From assembly GCA_043228905.1 (NCBI GenBank), contig JBHGNT010000012.1, forward strand, positions 17,670,001 to 17,734,000: a stretch of DNA of 64,000 bases. Direction: 5' to 3'. The position numbers were made by a program, and so were the translations under genes. Positions 40,905-53,800 of this stretch are shown here, piece by piece (position 1 is the stretch's first letter; each line of letters begins with the position of its first letter). The DNA is from Azolla caroliniana. Taxonomy: Eukaryota > Polypodiophyta. The notes beneath the pieces are model-generated. The model was given only the letters and a program-made list of their open reading frames with translations, did not search any database and was not told the DNA's origin.

Positions 40905-41446
40905 ATCTTTTACAATCATAAAGAAAAATGCATCGAAAATGTTCTTGTGAGATTCAACATGGGTAAGTGCAAGGCAATCAATACTCTACTTGCAAGTTAC
41001 TTTATTTAACTCAATTCCAAATAGTGTCCCACAAGTGAGAAAGAGAAAGAAGAAATGAAATAGGTACCATATACTTCCATGTTAGCAATTTGATATATGG
41101 TATGATATGCATAAGGTCTGACATTGCTCGTGCAACTCATGTGGTCAATCGATTTCCCTCTAAATTCTAATCATTAGGAAGCAATGAAATGGATGATGCA
41201 ACATCTAAGAAGCACTTCTAGATTTTGTCTGAAATTTGGTGATAACTAAACCATATAAGATGGCTACACATATGCAAACATGACAAGTGACATTACCTCT
41301 GGGAAGTACACAATTAGGTATTTGATTATCTTCGCAAGGGGAGTTGTCTCTTGGAAGTGGATGTTTGGAATCAAATGGAGAGGAAGCGGAAAGCGGAGGC
41401 AACAAGGTCATGAACATCTTGGTCTAGTAGGAGGAAAGTGCAAGTT

Positions 41447-41493
<47 letters not shown>

Positions 41494-43330
41494 ACTAATC
41501 CTCTAATTGGAGAGGACACACCTCACCCCTTTATATAGGGAATGAGAAGGATAATGTAAAAGTGTGAAAGTGACAAAGGTGTATGTAGGGTACATTATCC
41601 ATAACCACCCCATTCCCTTGTAATGGGCAGTACAAAAAGTAGGAGAAATGTACAACAATAGTCAGAATATACAAAGAGGACAAAAACCTCCCATAAGTCA
41701 CATATGAAATCCAAAAGTGGGAGGTGGCCTAAGAGCTCGTAATGTTAGGTTGAGTCGTTGAAGGCCCATTTGTGGACGAATAAGTTGAAAGTGGTAGGGT
41801 GGGTGGCAAGCTCTTGGTAAGAGAATTTGAATTTTGCACATTATCCTCGATGTGGACTTTGTTGATGCTTATTGTATTTGAAGTCAAGGGTTTGCAAAAG
41901 AAGTGGTATCATACTTCAATGTGCTTTGAGTTCGCAATCTATTGTAATTTGTTAACCAAAGCTCCTTCGGGGATTGTATATTAAGAGTTTTATTGAGGGA
42001 GAGATTGATGAGATCTCCACTATAAGCAATGCTTCTCCCCAAAAGTTTTGTCAAACTTGTAGGTTGGAGCATGGATGTTATCCTCTATTGGAGTGTTATG
42101 CTCATTTGCTCCACAACACCATTGTCTTTAGGGGTGTACGGGGTAGTGAGCTCCCATCGGATACCCTTTTCATTGCAAAATTTGTTGACTCAATGTATTG
42201 TGTGAATTTGGTTCCATTATACGACTTGAGGCACTTCAACTTCCAACTGCTTGGTCTTATTGTCACAATAAATGTGTAAGTCACTTTATAGTAGTGGGAA
42301 TATTCCTTTTTGGTTAACTAACGTGCCATTTAATATTACCTAGATACAAGCTAGTTCTAAATAGTATTGTCTTACAAAATGGTACATACTTCAAGACCAA
42401 GTACATCATCTTAACTTGCCAGCAAAGAATATTCTTCTAATCAACATGACTAGTGAATGTCATTGCCAACCAAGAGCTTCCCTCTTAAATTCATTATGCT
42501 TGACTCATCGAGAAGTATCCACATTGACACCTTATCAATGCATATGGTCATGTTGCACAATAACTACTCCTAATTTGGGATGCTATCTCAAAATGTACAC
42601 TCCAAGAATACATATGGGGATAAATTACGAGTTGGGGGGTGATTATGAAAAAGTCAAAGTCAAAGTTTAAGCAAGAGTAAGGCAAGAAGAAAGAGCGGGA
42701 AATTTTGAAACTGTGAAATATCACCTATAGTAAGCAGTAGTACACAATTGTGTTAGGCTAGTTAAGCTATTAGTTTACTATCAAAACACCCAAATGGAAG
42801 AAAAACAAAAGAGGCACTATGAGATTAAGAAAGGGGGAAACACAAAACTTCAAAAGATCAACTCAAGGACACACCCACAAAAGAGAAAGTTGAGAACCAA
42901 AGTAGGTGTGGGTGAAAAGTGCAAGTGTGGAAGAGAGAAATAGAGAAAGCACACGCAATGTAAAGTTGTAATCTTCTATTTTTGAAGAGTATATAGAGAA
43001 TGAGAAGGACAATGTACAAGTCTGAAAGGGGACAAAGGCATATGTTCGGCACATTACCCTTCGACCGTCAAAACTTTTAAAATGTGTGGCATTATCCAAA
43101 ATAGAAAGAGAGTACATTGCTTCTCCAAAAGCTTACAAAGAGATGTTGTGGTTGAAGAAGTTTCTACACGAGTTGGGCTTAATGGGTGAAAGTATAGTCT
43201 CCACTGTGATAGACAAAGTATTATACATTTTTGCAAGAACTCTGCTTTCCATTCCAAGCCTAAACACATTGATCTGAGATACCATTAGATTGAGAATGTG
43301 CCTAAAGAATTAATATACATGCAAATTGAG
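40905..43330 (+). pseudogene. Copia relic M, reverse transcriptase end and RNase H, interrupted by relic L
   Basis: Plus-strand copia fragment. 40905-41361 reads IEKVLVRFNMGKCKAINTLL and, with frame changes, GWSIDF..AMKWMMQHLRSTSRFCLKFG and MTSDITSGKYTIRYLIIFARG to GVVSWK. After insert L it resumes at about 43075 with KCVALSKIEREYIASPKAYK and EMLWLKKFLHELGL, followed by a decayed tail to about 43330. The two parts join at the usual VSWKSRLQKCVALS point. No gag or integrase of this element is in the window. Confidence 0.7.
41362..43070 (-). mobile_element. Small degenerate copia element L inside relic M
   Basis: Insert of about 1.7 kb. Two similar segments near its ends (41436-41600 and 42917-43060, both with GTGCAAG, ATGAGAAGGA, TGTAAAAGTG/TGTACAAGTC and ACATTA) look like decayed LTRs. 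The minus strand between them (42290-41885) holds copia integrase traces: KCLKSYNGTKFTQYIESTNF (expected RSDNGxEF), then LGRSIAYSGDLINLSLNK. Most of the polyprotein is deleted. The exact ends are uncertain. Confidence 0.5.
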
Positions 43331-43791
43331 AAGGTTCTAACATGATGAAAAGTGTTCACCACGAAAGAAGATAGAAGTTTGTAGACAAAAAGAAATTTCA
43401 AATGTATGGGGATATTTGTGGGGCTTTTTCTCGTAAGGGGACCCCACAACTTTAAAATAAAAAGAATGAGGAGGTTATTTTTGCAATTTCTACAATCACC
43501 TTGTTTCTCTTCTTTATCAATCATTACTGAGAGAAGTTAGCATGATGGGGTAGAAATATGTGTGTGTATATATATATATATATATTATTTGGAGAGAGAG
43601 GGGGGGGAAGGAAGAATCAAGCTCATCAATCTCAACTCATATCCTTGTTCAATGGAGTTTACACTGAAACCCTAGTTTCTATCCCTGTCCAAAGTATCTC
43701 AAGATCCTTCTTGTTGATCGATCTCTCATGTTGCTTAAATTCATATGTAAATATTCCTATATTCATTTCATTGTACTACACAGTTGTAAGT

Positions 43792-43822
<31 letters not shown>

Positions 43823-45866
43823 GGAAGAAGAAAACCATCTTCAAACTCAATGGAAGAATAGTGAGATCGAGTGTTGTTTGTGATTTACATTTCGGGGAGA
43901 CATTCACATAAAAGTGCTCTAGTGGTAACCCATTTCTCCCATTTAATTCCAAGTTTAATGCAAACTTGATGATTGTGTGATTCAACCTTGGCAATGATGT
44001 AAAATCTATGTTGATATTGTCTTTGGTACCCAAGAGGTGTCCTCTTTTGTTATGGTTTAGTACTCTTTAAACATAGACATAAACATTATGTATCCCTAAA
44101 TCATGGGCAATTCGTTCAACTAGTACGACGTTAACTTTACCACGTGACACGTCATATCATCTATTATGAGATTTCAAGTGTGTTGATCACACAAAAACAA
44201 CATTCAATAACATAATTGCACATTATCACTTCATATCTTCTACAATGACATTGCAAAAACAAAATGTGTTTTGATCATACAACAAAACAATGCTCATAAG
44301 AACATAAGAACTGAAGGAAAATACGACAAGACAAAATGATCAATCATGGCACTCGAACATGATGAAATGGTTCAACAACAATGGCCTCAACGTCAAAAGC
44401 TTGCCATCCTTTTGATAACTTCAACCTCTTCAAAATTTTGAATAGGATAAGGTATTGTGGCAAGGTTCTCTAGTGATTCTATACCTAAAAAACTTGGATC
44501 ACACAAAGCATAACTCTTCTCAAAGTATGGATTGATACAAAGACCAATATATAAAGATGTCTACACCCAATGGTGCTCACAAACCAACAGGCCAAATTAG
44601 AGCACTTTGCATAACTAGGGCCAACAACTCAAAGTTATTTGAAGATGAATGAGATCAAGAGCATGGACCACTTTTTATGCAAATCCCAAGCTTACAAGCA
44701 TAGATGAAACAATGAAGAAAGTTACCTACTTCACTTTGCAAGGTATGTAGGGTTGTTCTTGATACATTGGATGGAATAGGCTCCGACAAACACCATGTTC
44801 CCCCATCACCACTCATCCCATATATCATCAGACTACCACTTCATGCTTGCAAAAACATCTTGAGAATCACTACCAATTATGAAGCCACAACATGAATCCA
44901 TACAAAATCTTGAGCTTTTATTTTTATTTTTCTGTGGCATCTTAATTGTAACTACTTAAAAAGTGGATTCTTATTATGAAGAGCTCATACATGTATGTAT
45001 TTCCATTGATCACAAGTGCTCAAACATGAAATTGGCTAGCCGCTAGACATAAAATATAAATTCTAAGATGCATAACCTTTCATTGCATTGTACCTATTGG
45101 AAGGTCATCACTTTATCTATATTTAAATGATTTAACATATTAGATTAATACTGGACCACTTATTACTCACAATTAATCATCAAACCAAAAACAGAGAAGA
45201 TGTTGTCTCAACCTCATATTCCCTTGTACAAATCAATGTAACAAGCCATCAAGCTATTCAAAGCGAAGTTACAAAGACAAAATTACTTGATTTCTACTAT
45301 TGTGATTCTATATCATAAAAGACAATGTTTTATGCCAAATGCTGGACAGTTCCAACCAACTTGTCATATCAGCGTAGATGGTTATCCACACAAGGACATG
45401 AGGATAGATAACTGTGGAACAATGAAAAACACACAGAAGAAAAGGTTTCTCATCCCAGCTTGGCATTGCAATGAAAGACAATCACCAGAATCAGTTCATA
45501 AAAACACAAGCAACATTGATGAGAAATAAGAATTACATTTGACGGTCAATCTACAGAGTATAAATTACACGAGGTCCCATTGAACGGGACTCTCTTAAGA
45601 GAAATGACCCCTTGCAACCTTCAAGGGAAACCACCACATATAGCACATTGTCATAATTACAAACAGCTTCCTTGTGAAAGCTACATTTCCCCAAAAATGA
45701 CGGTAAAATATTACAGGACACAAACGGATGATGCTCTATCATTCTACAGACGATGGTGAGACTCTCTCGAAAGGGTAGATGATTATCCACAGCAGCATTC
45801 AAAAATATCACTGCCAATGATATTTATATATATTGATCTATATATTTGATTTCACATGTATCTGCT
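43331..45866. other. Intergenic spacer 3' of the myosin gene
   Basis: No supported gene. It includes an AT microsatellite (43568-43586), a GA/G-rich patch (43592-43610), a GT run followed by an 18-base-scale G tract (43790-43824) and AT-rich sequence. The part next to 45866 must contain the 3' UTR and polyadenylation site of the myosin; no unambiguous AATAAA was chosen. Confidence 0.6.
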
Positions 45867-47853
45867 TCACTCTGAACTGGTCTGCAAAAACTGGAAAGCA
45901 AGATTTTCCCGGAGCAATGGAGGAGGCTCAATCTCAGATAGGTCCACATCAGTCATTGATTTTGAGATATCTTCAACTGAGAATGGGATGCTGTTGAAGC
46001 CAAAAAGACAAAATTACTAATGGCATTATTCAATTTAGGTTACTCGCAAAGCATAATACAAGGGTCCTACCTGGAATCGTCATCAAGTAAAAATGAGTTA
46101 TTTAGACTGTTTGATTCATCTGTCATGACCTTTCTCATACTAGCTATAACCTGCAATACAAACATTCCTGTTTTCTCAGATATTCTAGTGTAAAATCAAA
46201 TGTTTACTGTAAGTCATCAAATGTACCTCTGGTGAAACACTATGAGTTCCATATTTATCATCCCAGTACATGGTACTAATACGATACAATTGCTGGACAC
46301 TCAACACCTAGAAGAAATGCTGGTAAAATTCGGTATTCTCATAGAAAACTATTTAAAAAGTAAAGACAATTATCCATCTCATTTGAAACGTACCGGACAT
46401 AAATCGTGCATTATCTCCTCCAAAGACTTCTTAGTTTTCTGATGGATTACCTGAACAAAAGTTTTCAAATTCAGACATGAAATACTCATCTATTTGTATT
46501 CAATATAATCCTTATAGGACAAGTACCAGAAATCCAACAGCCTGCCTGATGTAACTGAGCTGATTCCAAGACTTCCCAACATACTGTTAAAATTTTCCAC
46601 AAATATTTAAAACTATCATCGAGTAGAAATTCGTTTGAAAGCATAAGCTATGTTCTTTTTGTAGTGTGAGTAAATCACCTTTTCAGATGCTTCGGATATC
46701 CACCGGTCTAGTTCTGCAAGGCCAGCTTTCACATACTCTCCATTACTAAATGAGCAACATTCTCGCCTCAATAACAGACTGTAAAATAGACAACTTGAAA
46801 TTAATAAAATATAATCATGTCCAACACCAAATTCACATTCTACATATTTGCATTCAGCTCACCTATTAAATAGCTGAACATTAATAAATGAGAATATCTG
46901 AGTAAAGATCTTGCAAATCAAAAATGAAGGCACCTGAAGAAAGAAAATAACAGTTAGTACACGACGTAGTTTATCATGCATCATTACATATAGCAAAGTA
47001 AAAAGATAGTACATAATTAGCACGAAGAATTTTGAGAAGCCCATCTAAGCTGGTGATAATACTGTGCCAATGACTGCTCAAAAGATGCTGGGTCGATGAA
47101 ACTGAGCTAGGTGATCGAGACTGCCCTTTAACCATCCCAACCCGAGAAGACCTTGGTGCCTATGAAGAAAAACACATTCAGCCCGAACTTATCTACACAT
47201 ATGTTGCAATTTCAAAATCAATCAGTGTGATGAGAGATAAAGCATCTACCTGAATACACGCTGCAAGTAATGGTGATATCTCTTTCTTCAAATTGTCTCG
47301 AAGCATTCCATAAAGCTTCTCCACAGATGCGGTGAGTTGCTGCTTGAAAAGCAAAGCTGGGTACTTTGCCTCAACCTGCCTTAAAATGTCCAAGCCTCCA
47401 AGCCCACCATTTAGTGAAACACCACTTAAACCTGATGGTGACCGAAAGCTCTGGATTAAGTGGACATCAAAACTTTGTCAACAAATCTGTCAGCTAGGTT
47501 ACCATTATGTAAGCACAATAATGCCTTACCTGTGTCATTCTAGTCAATAATGTAGCTGATGGTGGAATTCGACGTTGTGGTGTGCTTGGAGCACCACTTG
47601 GTTTCAGGTTACGCTGGAGAAGAAAGAGAAGTGTAGATGTGTTTGACAACCAATATGCCAAAACATGATTGCTCTCTTGGCCCTCCACAACAGTCCCAAT
47701 TGTCTCAATTACACGTTCAAATATGTTTGTCCTTTCAGATTCAAATGCTCTCCAATGAAGCAAGCATTTATAAATAATACAAGCGGCCAAAGGTTTATCA
47801 TGGCTGAATCCTATATCTTGTGTAACACATCTCAAAAGAGCCTCTTGATTCTC
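45867..47853 (-). other. Myosin globular tail with DIL domain (exons 29-38)
   Basis: The tail includes [78 protein letters not shown] and [19 protein letters not shown], the hallmark segments of class V/XI dilute domains. The end has [20 protein letters not shown] and the conserved [11 protein letters not shown]. This part binds cargo adaptors. Confidence 0.9.
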
Positions 47854-50800
47854 CTATAAGTAGAGGCAATCGGCAAAAACAAGGATTAGTCTTCGATACA
47901 TATGGAAATAGAATTTCCTTTTTGTAGCATGTTCAACTACAAACCTGTTGCCTATCTTGCAGCATTTTCTGCCGCTTCTGTTCAGATTGAGCCACAACCT
48001 GAGAATGTACAGGAGAACTCTGAAGAAAAAGAAATTAATGCTTGTGAGAAAATCATACATGGTTCATATCTGTCTATTTTAATAAACTCAAATCAATCTT
48101 GCCTGCATTGGGCTTGTATTCCAAACTTTATATTCTCCATTTGTGAGCCGATAGATCTCAGGAGTTCTCTGCATTTTGCAACAGCACAAATAATGCTTTA
48201 TAACAGATTGGGCGGAAAACTGAAAAAAAAAGGCAAATCCTCACTTGTTGCATAATATGCTTTGCTCTATCTGTCAGTGCAGCTGGTGGCGGTGACATGG
48301 ACAGAGATTGTGTTCGAAGAACTTGATTTTCACGAAGAACTTGATTTTCAGACTCTAAAGTTGACATTTTCTCTTCCAACCTTTATTGTACAGTTATATA
48401 AGTTTTACAGACTAATCACTCCAAAAGAATAATGAGCGTAGTACTGAAAAATCTAGGTTCCAGTTGAGACCCACCTTAGAAGTGTTTCTTGTACTTTATC
48501 CATCCTTGTCTCAGCTTCTAGGGCTTTCTGAAGTCTTTCTTCACTTTCTTTTCTTGAGTTGATCAACTCAGTTTCAGATTCAAATGCTTTTCTTTCTGCA
48601 TTTGCAACTAATTTCTGCATGTTCCTCCAAATAAGCAATTGAAAAGAATGTGGGTTGAAATTTATCTAACAAACAAGTTGGAATACATGCATACCATCAA
48701 ATGCTCATTATCTTTCATAAGCTTCTGATTTTTTGATTCACTGGCTTCCAATGTTGGCCGCACTTTCACCAAATTAGATAACTGTAAGGATAGCATTTTG
48801 TTGGTCTCCTTTTCTTTCAGAATATATGCCTCCAAAGTTTCTATCCTCTGCTGCATTTCAGAAAGACAAGCTTGCAATCTCCCAAGCTCTTGTGCTTTTG
48901 CTTCCTCCGTGTCAACCTAGACACAAGATTATGATTAGCCAAATATGTACAGAATACATCCATGATTATGTGAAAAGTCTAACATTGAATATGCATACTA
49001 ATGAGCATTAACAGCCAAATCAATTCCTGGAAAACCCTGGTAACGTGTTCAAAATTGATTCTCTACTAGTCATACGCATATGCAACAAGAAAAAATGAAA
49101 TGCCTGAAAAACATAAAAAATTCAAGATGGTCTACCCGCAAACGTTTTTCCAGTTGTAAGCGCCATGTCAGCTCTTCGCATCTTTTCTCCAGCTTAGACT
49201 TAGCTTCTTGTAAAACACCTGTTTCTCTTGCAGCCTACAAATACCATAAGTAAATAAACACTGTTACATCAGTTTGATCAGAATCACAGAGACTTTTGTC
49301 ATATAAGAATCTAGATGGAAAAAAACAAACCAAAACCCAGTATGCCTTTTATGCCTTTTATGTGGAGATCATGTTCTCGTAAGGAGCATTGTCACATGAA
49401 GGATACCCAGAGAAAAAGTAATGCATGAGAACAGAATATTCATTGAAAATCACCAAGCCTTTTGGCATATAAGAATTTAGATGAAAAGAAACAAACCAAA
49501 ACCCACTATGACATTATCTAGAGATCATGTCCGCGTAAGGAACAGTGTCACACAAAGGATAAGCAGAGAAAAAGTAATGTATGAGAACAGTATACTCATG
49601 GAAAATGAAATCATTAAAAGCAAACCGTTATGAGGTTTTCAAACATAATTTTCTTACATATGTGCATCGCTAGAATCGCTTATGAAAATTTACACACTTA
49701 CAATTCTTAACCTCCGCAACTCCTTCCTTGCTTCCCTGGATCGCCAAGCGCACTGGAAAGAAATGGCTGCCTTCTTTAAGCGTACATAATATTTACGACA
49801 CAGCCTGCCTTTCCATCTTGCCTGCAATATCATACCATTGCATAACATTACAGAACAGAAAATTATGGTTCAACAATTCACAAATTCATGGCCCTCACAA
49901 AACCTTGTAATTATACATAATATGGAAAAAAATACCAAGCTAAACAAAACTAAATATATAAGAATGCCAAAAGTATATCATCTCATCCATTTATCCAAGC
50001 CCAATATGGATACATAATGATGTTAAATTTTCATAAAATCCAAAGAAATTAAATGCAATCAATATATAAGATAGCAGAATTCAGTTACAATCTCATATGC
50101 TGGCAATTACATCTCTATGAAGTGTTTAGTACATAATTTTAGATTCACCTGAATCTGAATTGCAGCATCTTTCTTCTCACTGCGCCTCTTAGCTTGCCTA
50201 AAGAAGAAAAGACGAATACATGATTGGACAAGAATCACAGCTCTTCGTATTCTCTTGAATGAGTTTTGTAACTGCCACATTCTAACATTTTTCTGGATAA
50301 TAATAGCAGCAGCTTCTCTACGCCTAATTTCATATAGCAGACGCCCAAGACGACCTGGGATTGAAGAGAAATCTTATGATCACTTCACAGATTTGTTAAT
50401 TGACTGAATATAAAAATTAGCTTGGGATCTTTAATGTTGAATACCTCGCCAATGGGCCTGGATCCTCACAGCAGCTTCCCGCATAGCTAAGAAGCGCTTT
50501 CGTGCAACATACGTACGAACTTTCCGCTGAATGGTTTTTGCTGCAGCATATAAAACTTCAGTTCTTCTAGAGTCCAATTCTGCCATCTGACCAGCTCTCA
50601 GGAATACCTTTGTGATTCCCAGCTGAAGCAGTATCATAAACAATGTTATGCCTACATCAACCCAATAACACTAAGCAACTGATTGTTTATGCTAGAATAC
50701 TTAATACCTGATAATTGCTTAAATTCATCCTTCTCAATAATTGATCAGTTGCTGTTCTTTCATCATAGCTGAAAAGATATCAGTCCCTCACTGAGTTTCC

Positions 50801-53800
50801 AGAATCCAAGGCCACAGCCTCAAGAGTAGAAAACATATAACTTGACTTACTTTCCCTCCAGTAAATCTGGAGCCAAAAGTCCAAACCGATCAAGGAATTC
50901 ATCATATGTTCTACGTGTTGGATATCCAGCACAACTAATCCTTATAGCCTCAAGCACTCCCTGGAAAATGTGCGTGCAAAAATTTTATGTCACTTTCCTA
51001 AAGACTTCTTGCAGTAGAGCAGGCAAACTAAAGTCAAACTTACTCCACAGCGAAGCTGATGTAGGACACTATGATTTTCAAATCGTCCAGGTTTATTATC
51101 ATGGTTTGGTTTCACACATCGGATATAATGTGGTTCAGTTGTGCTCAACGTCTCCATGAGTGATTGTAATTGTTGCTGGTATTGCAATCACAGAAAAAGA
51201 CAAACATTTGATATAGCTCAATAATTTAATTGTGCAATTTAATAAACAGTGGATGTGCGTATACAGAAAAATATTCTTACAAACAGATTAAGATATTTGG
51301 ACAGAACATTACAAGCCCATTTTCATGAGTGGATTATCAAACAACAATTCGTGACCCTCAGATACTCTACATACCTTGAACCGTGTGGCTATAGAAGAGA
51401 ACTTATAGGAGGATTTGGAAGTGTCTTCTGTCAATGGTGGAAATAAACCAGAGATAAAATGACTTTTTGATGACATCAACAACGCTTGATGTTCAACAAC
51501 CACATAGTCCCTATTTTTATCCAGAAACAAGTCAGTTTGGTACGTAACCTGCAAACAAGTTCCATACATAAGATTATCTGAGCAAAATTAGATAGCCAAC
51601 GAAAAACATTGGCATAAATAGTTTCACATCATTTGTGATTCACATACATCACCAGCATAATGCAATATTGTAAAGTCCGTTGTTGAAAGCCTAGGCTTTT
51701 TGAAGCGTGAATTATTTCCAAAATTCTGAAACAGCTTTGTAGAAAATGTCTCCTTGGTTGATTTGGGGAACATACTGGAAAAACGTTCAAAGGGATTTTG
51801 CATTGATAAGAACAATTAACCTTGATGATAGATTTTGCATTAAACTAGAACTTAATCTTGACATAAACATACAGCAGCCAGTACAGAAAACAAGCAAACA
51901 TATAAGCATACAACAAGAACTCTCTTGACACAAACAGTATAGAACTCAATAGAACACTCTATTAGATGTACAATAAAAATCTAAATTTGATAACAGTCTA
52001 AGAATATTGAATCTATCAAAAAAAAAATCCAAGTTCTACATAATATAACAATCCAAACTCAAACCTCATAGAAACATCATTTTTCATTATTATCGAGGCA
52101 TCTAAAACAGTTTCTCTTATTCATGGAAATCTTTTCAGATTTCGAAAATTTTAAGCAGTCTCAGCTGCAGCATTCACTTGCAACTTTTGTTTCCATGACA
52201 ATAGCGTTTTGCAAATAGCGCCTAGCCTAGACACATATAAAATCTCTCAGCAGTAAAATCATCTTGAAAAAACACAATGATAAGTAAAGATTTCCATGTT
52301 TCTGCTCCTCACAAAAAAAAACAGTTTCCAAGAAGACCATGACAGATGTAATATGTAAATTAGAGAATTTTGCAATAGGGTTCAACATTCTTGTGATAGG
52401 AGTAGATGCTAAGGAGATGTAATGGAATCATGGCTTGAAAAAGCAAAACCAATATATTAAAACATTCAAAAGTTTCAATTTGCGTTTTTAATTTCTACAT
52501 TTAAATCAGAAGTTCACTTGTTATTGCTTGTGTAGCCATAAGAAAGGTGTGGACAGCATTCAGAACAGTGTTAGAAAGCCAATGGTAAGCTTTAAGGTTT
52601 AAGAAAGACAGAGAAAGTAAAAAAGAAAGAAGGATATATTAACGTCTTTTAATAGGTCAAAATGGCCTATAAGACCAAAGAAGAGATTACATCTTAAATG
52701 TTGTCAGAGAGTTTTGTGAAGAGTTGAAGCAAGAAAGAGATAGAGACAGAGGTTATGTATGCAAGGAGACAGTTTTCTCCATAAGAGCATACTCAGAGAA
52801 GCTGTGGTGCCATGAAATATCCCATGACTATATATATGGGCTAGCTGTTTCTTGATACACAGGTGAAGAGATCAAATTTGAGCTCCGAATTGATATTCTG
52901 TAATTGCTTACAGAATTTTGGTATCATCCTGTTATAAGATAACTATTTGGAGTTGAATGAAGCATAACATTAATAACCTAACTGGCATCAAATTGCACGA
53001 CGTTGGGAGCATCACCATAGAAAATGTGCATATAACTCTTATACACGATCGCCTTGCATTTGTGAACATGCCCACTGTACCTTCCATGTGCCAACCAGCA
53101 GGCTGTATTTATAACATCGGAGATAGACAACACAACTGATGTTAAGAGACAAGCAGAAAATATGGTTGAGTCCAGCATGACATCATCATCAATACTGGTA
53201 GTACTGTGCCCCTGAGGGAAACAAACCATTGCCAGTTTTTGCATACCATGTACCATCAGTACAAAACCCAAAGAGGATACTAACTTTAAAAGAGATAGGT
53301 TCAACCCTTAGCAAATATTGTACTGGTTCAATATCTTCTCATATAGTCGTAGCCTCTTCTTAATAGACTTTGTTGGGTGTGCAAGCACATTTCTAGTTCC
53401 ATGTTTTTGACAGAGTCGTAACTCTCTTTCATTTGAGTGGCCCAGGGTGTATTAATAACCTAATGATACATAATTGCATTTATATTCCTCACTTTTTCTG
53501 CATCCTTAATAATGCACAGATGGATGAGAATTATCCTTCGTGACCATAATATTAACATGAACCAAACAGTTTCATCCAGGTGTTGCAAAAAGAATTCAAG
53601 AATATGGTACAAAAAATTTCAAAAATTATCGTTATCTTTATGGAGAAAGTTGAGCCCACACAATATGAAAATAAATTTACAATGTGTAAAAACCCTGAAA
53701 ATACGTAGAATCCTTGATAATCCTCGTGAAATTATCCAGCTTAGGGGGGTCAACATGCACAAGAATCAAAAGTAAAGGGAAAACTGATCGAGAATTTACA

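Noticed and set aside
45551-45817. An 88-codon minus-strand open frame just downstream of the myosin stop
   Set aside because: It lies in the expected 3' UTR, has no recognisable domain and is of a length expected by chance.
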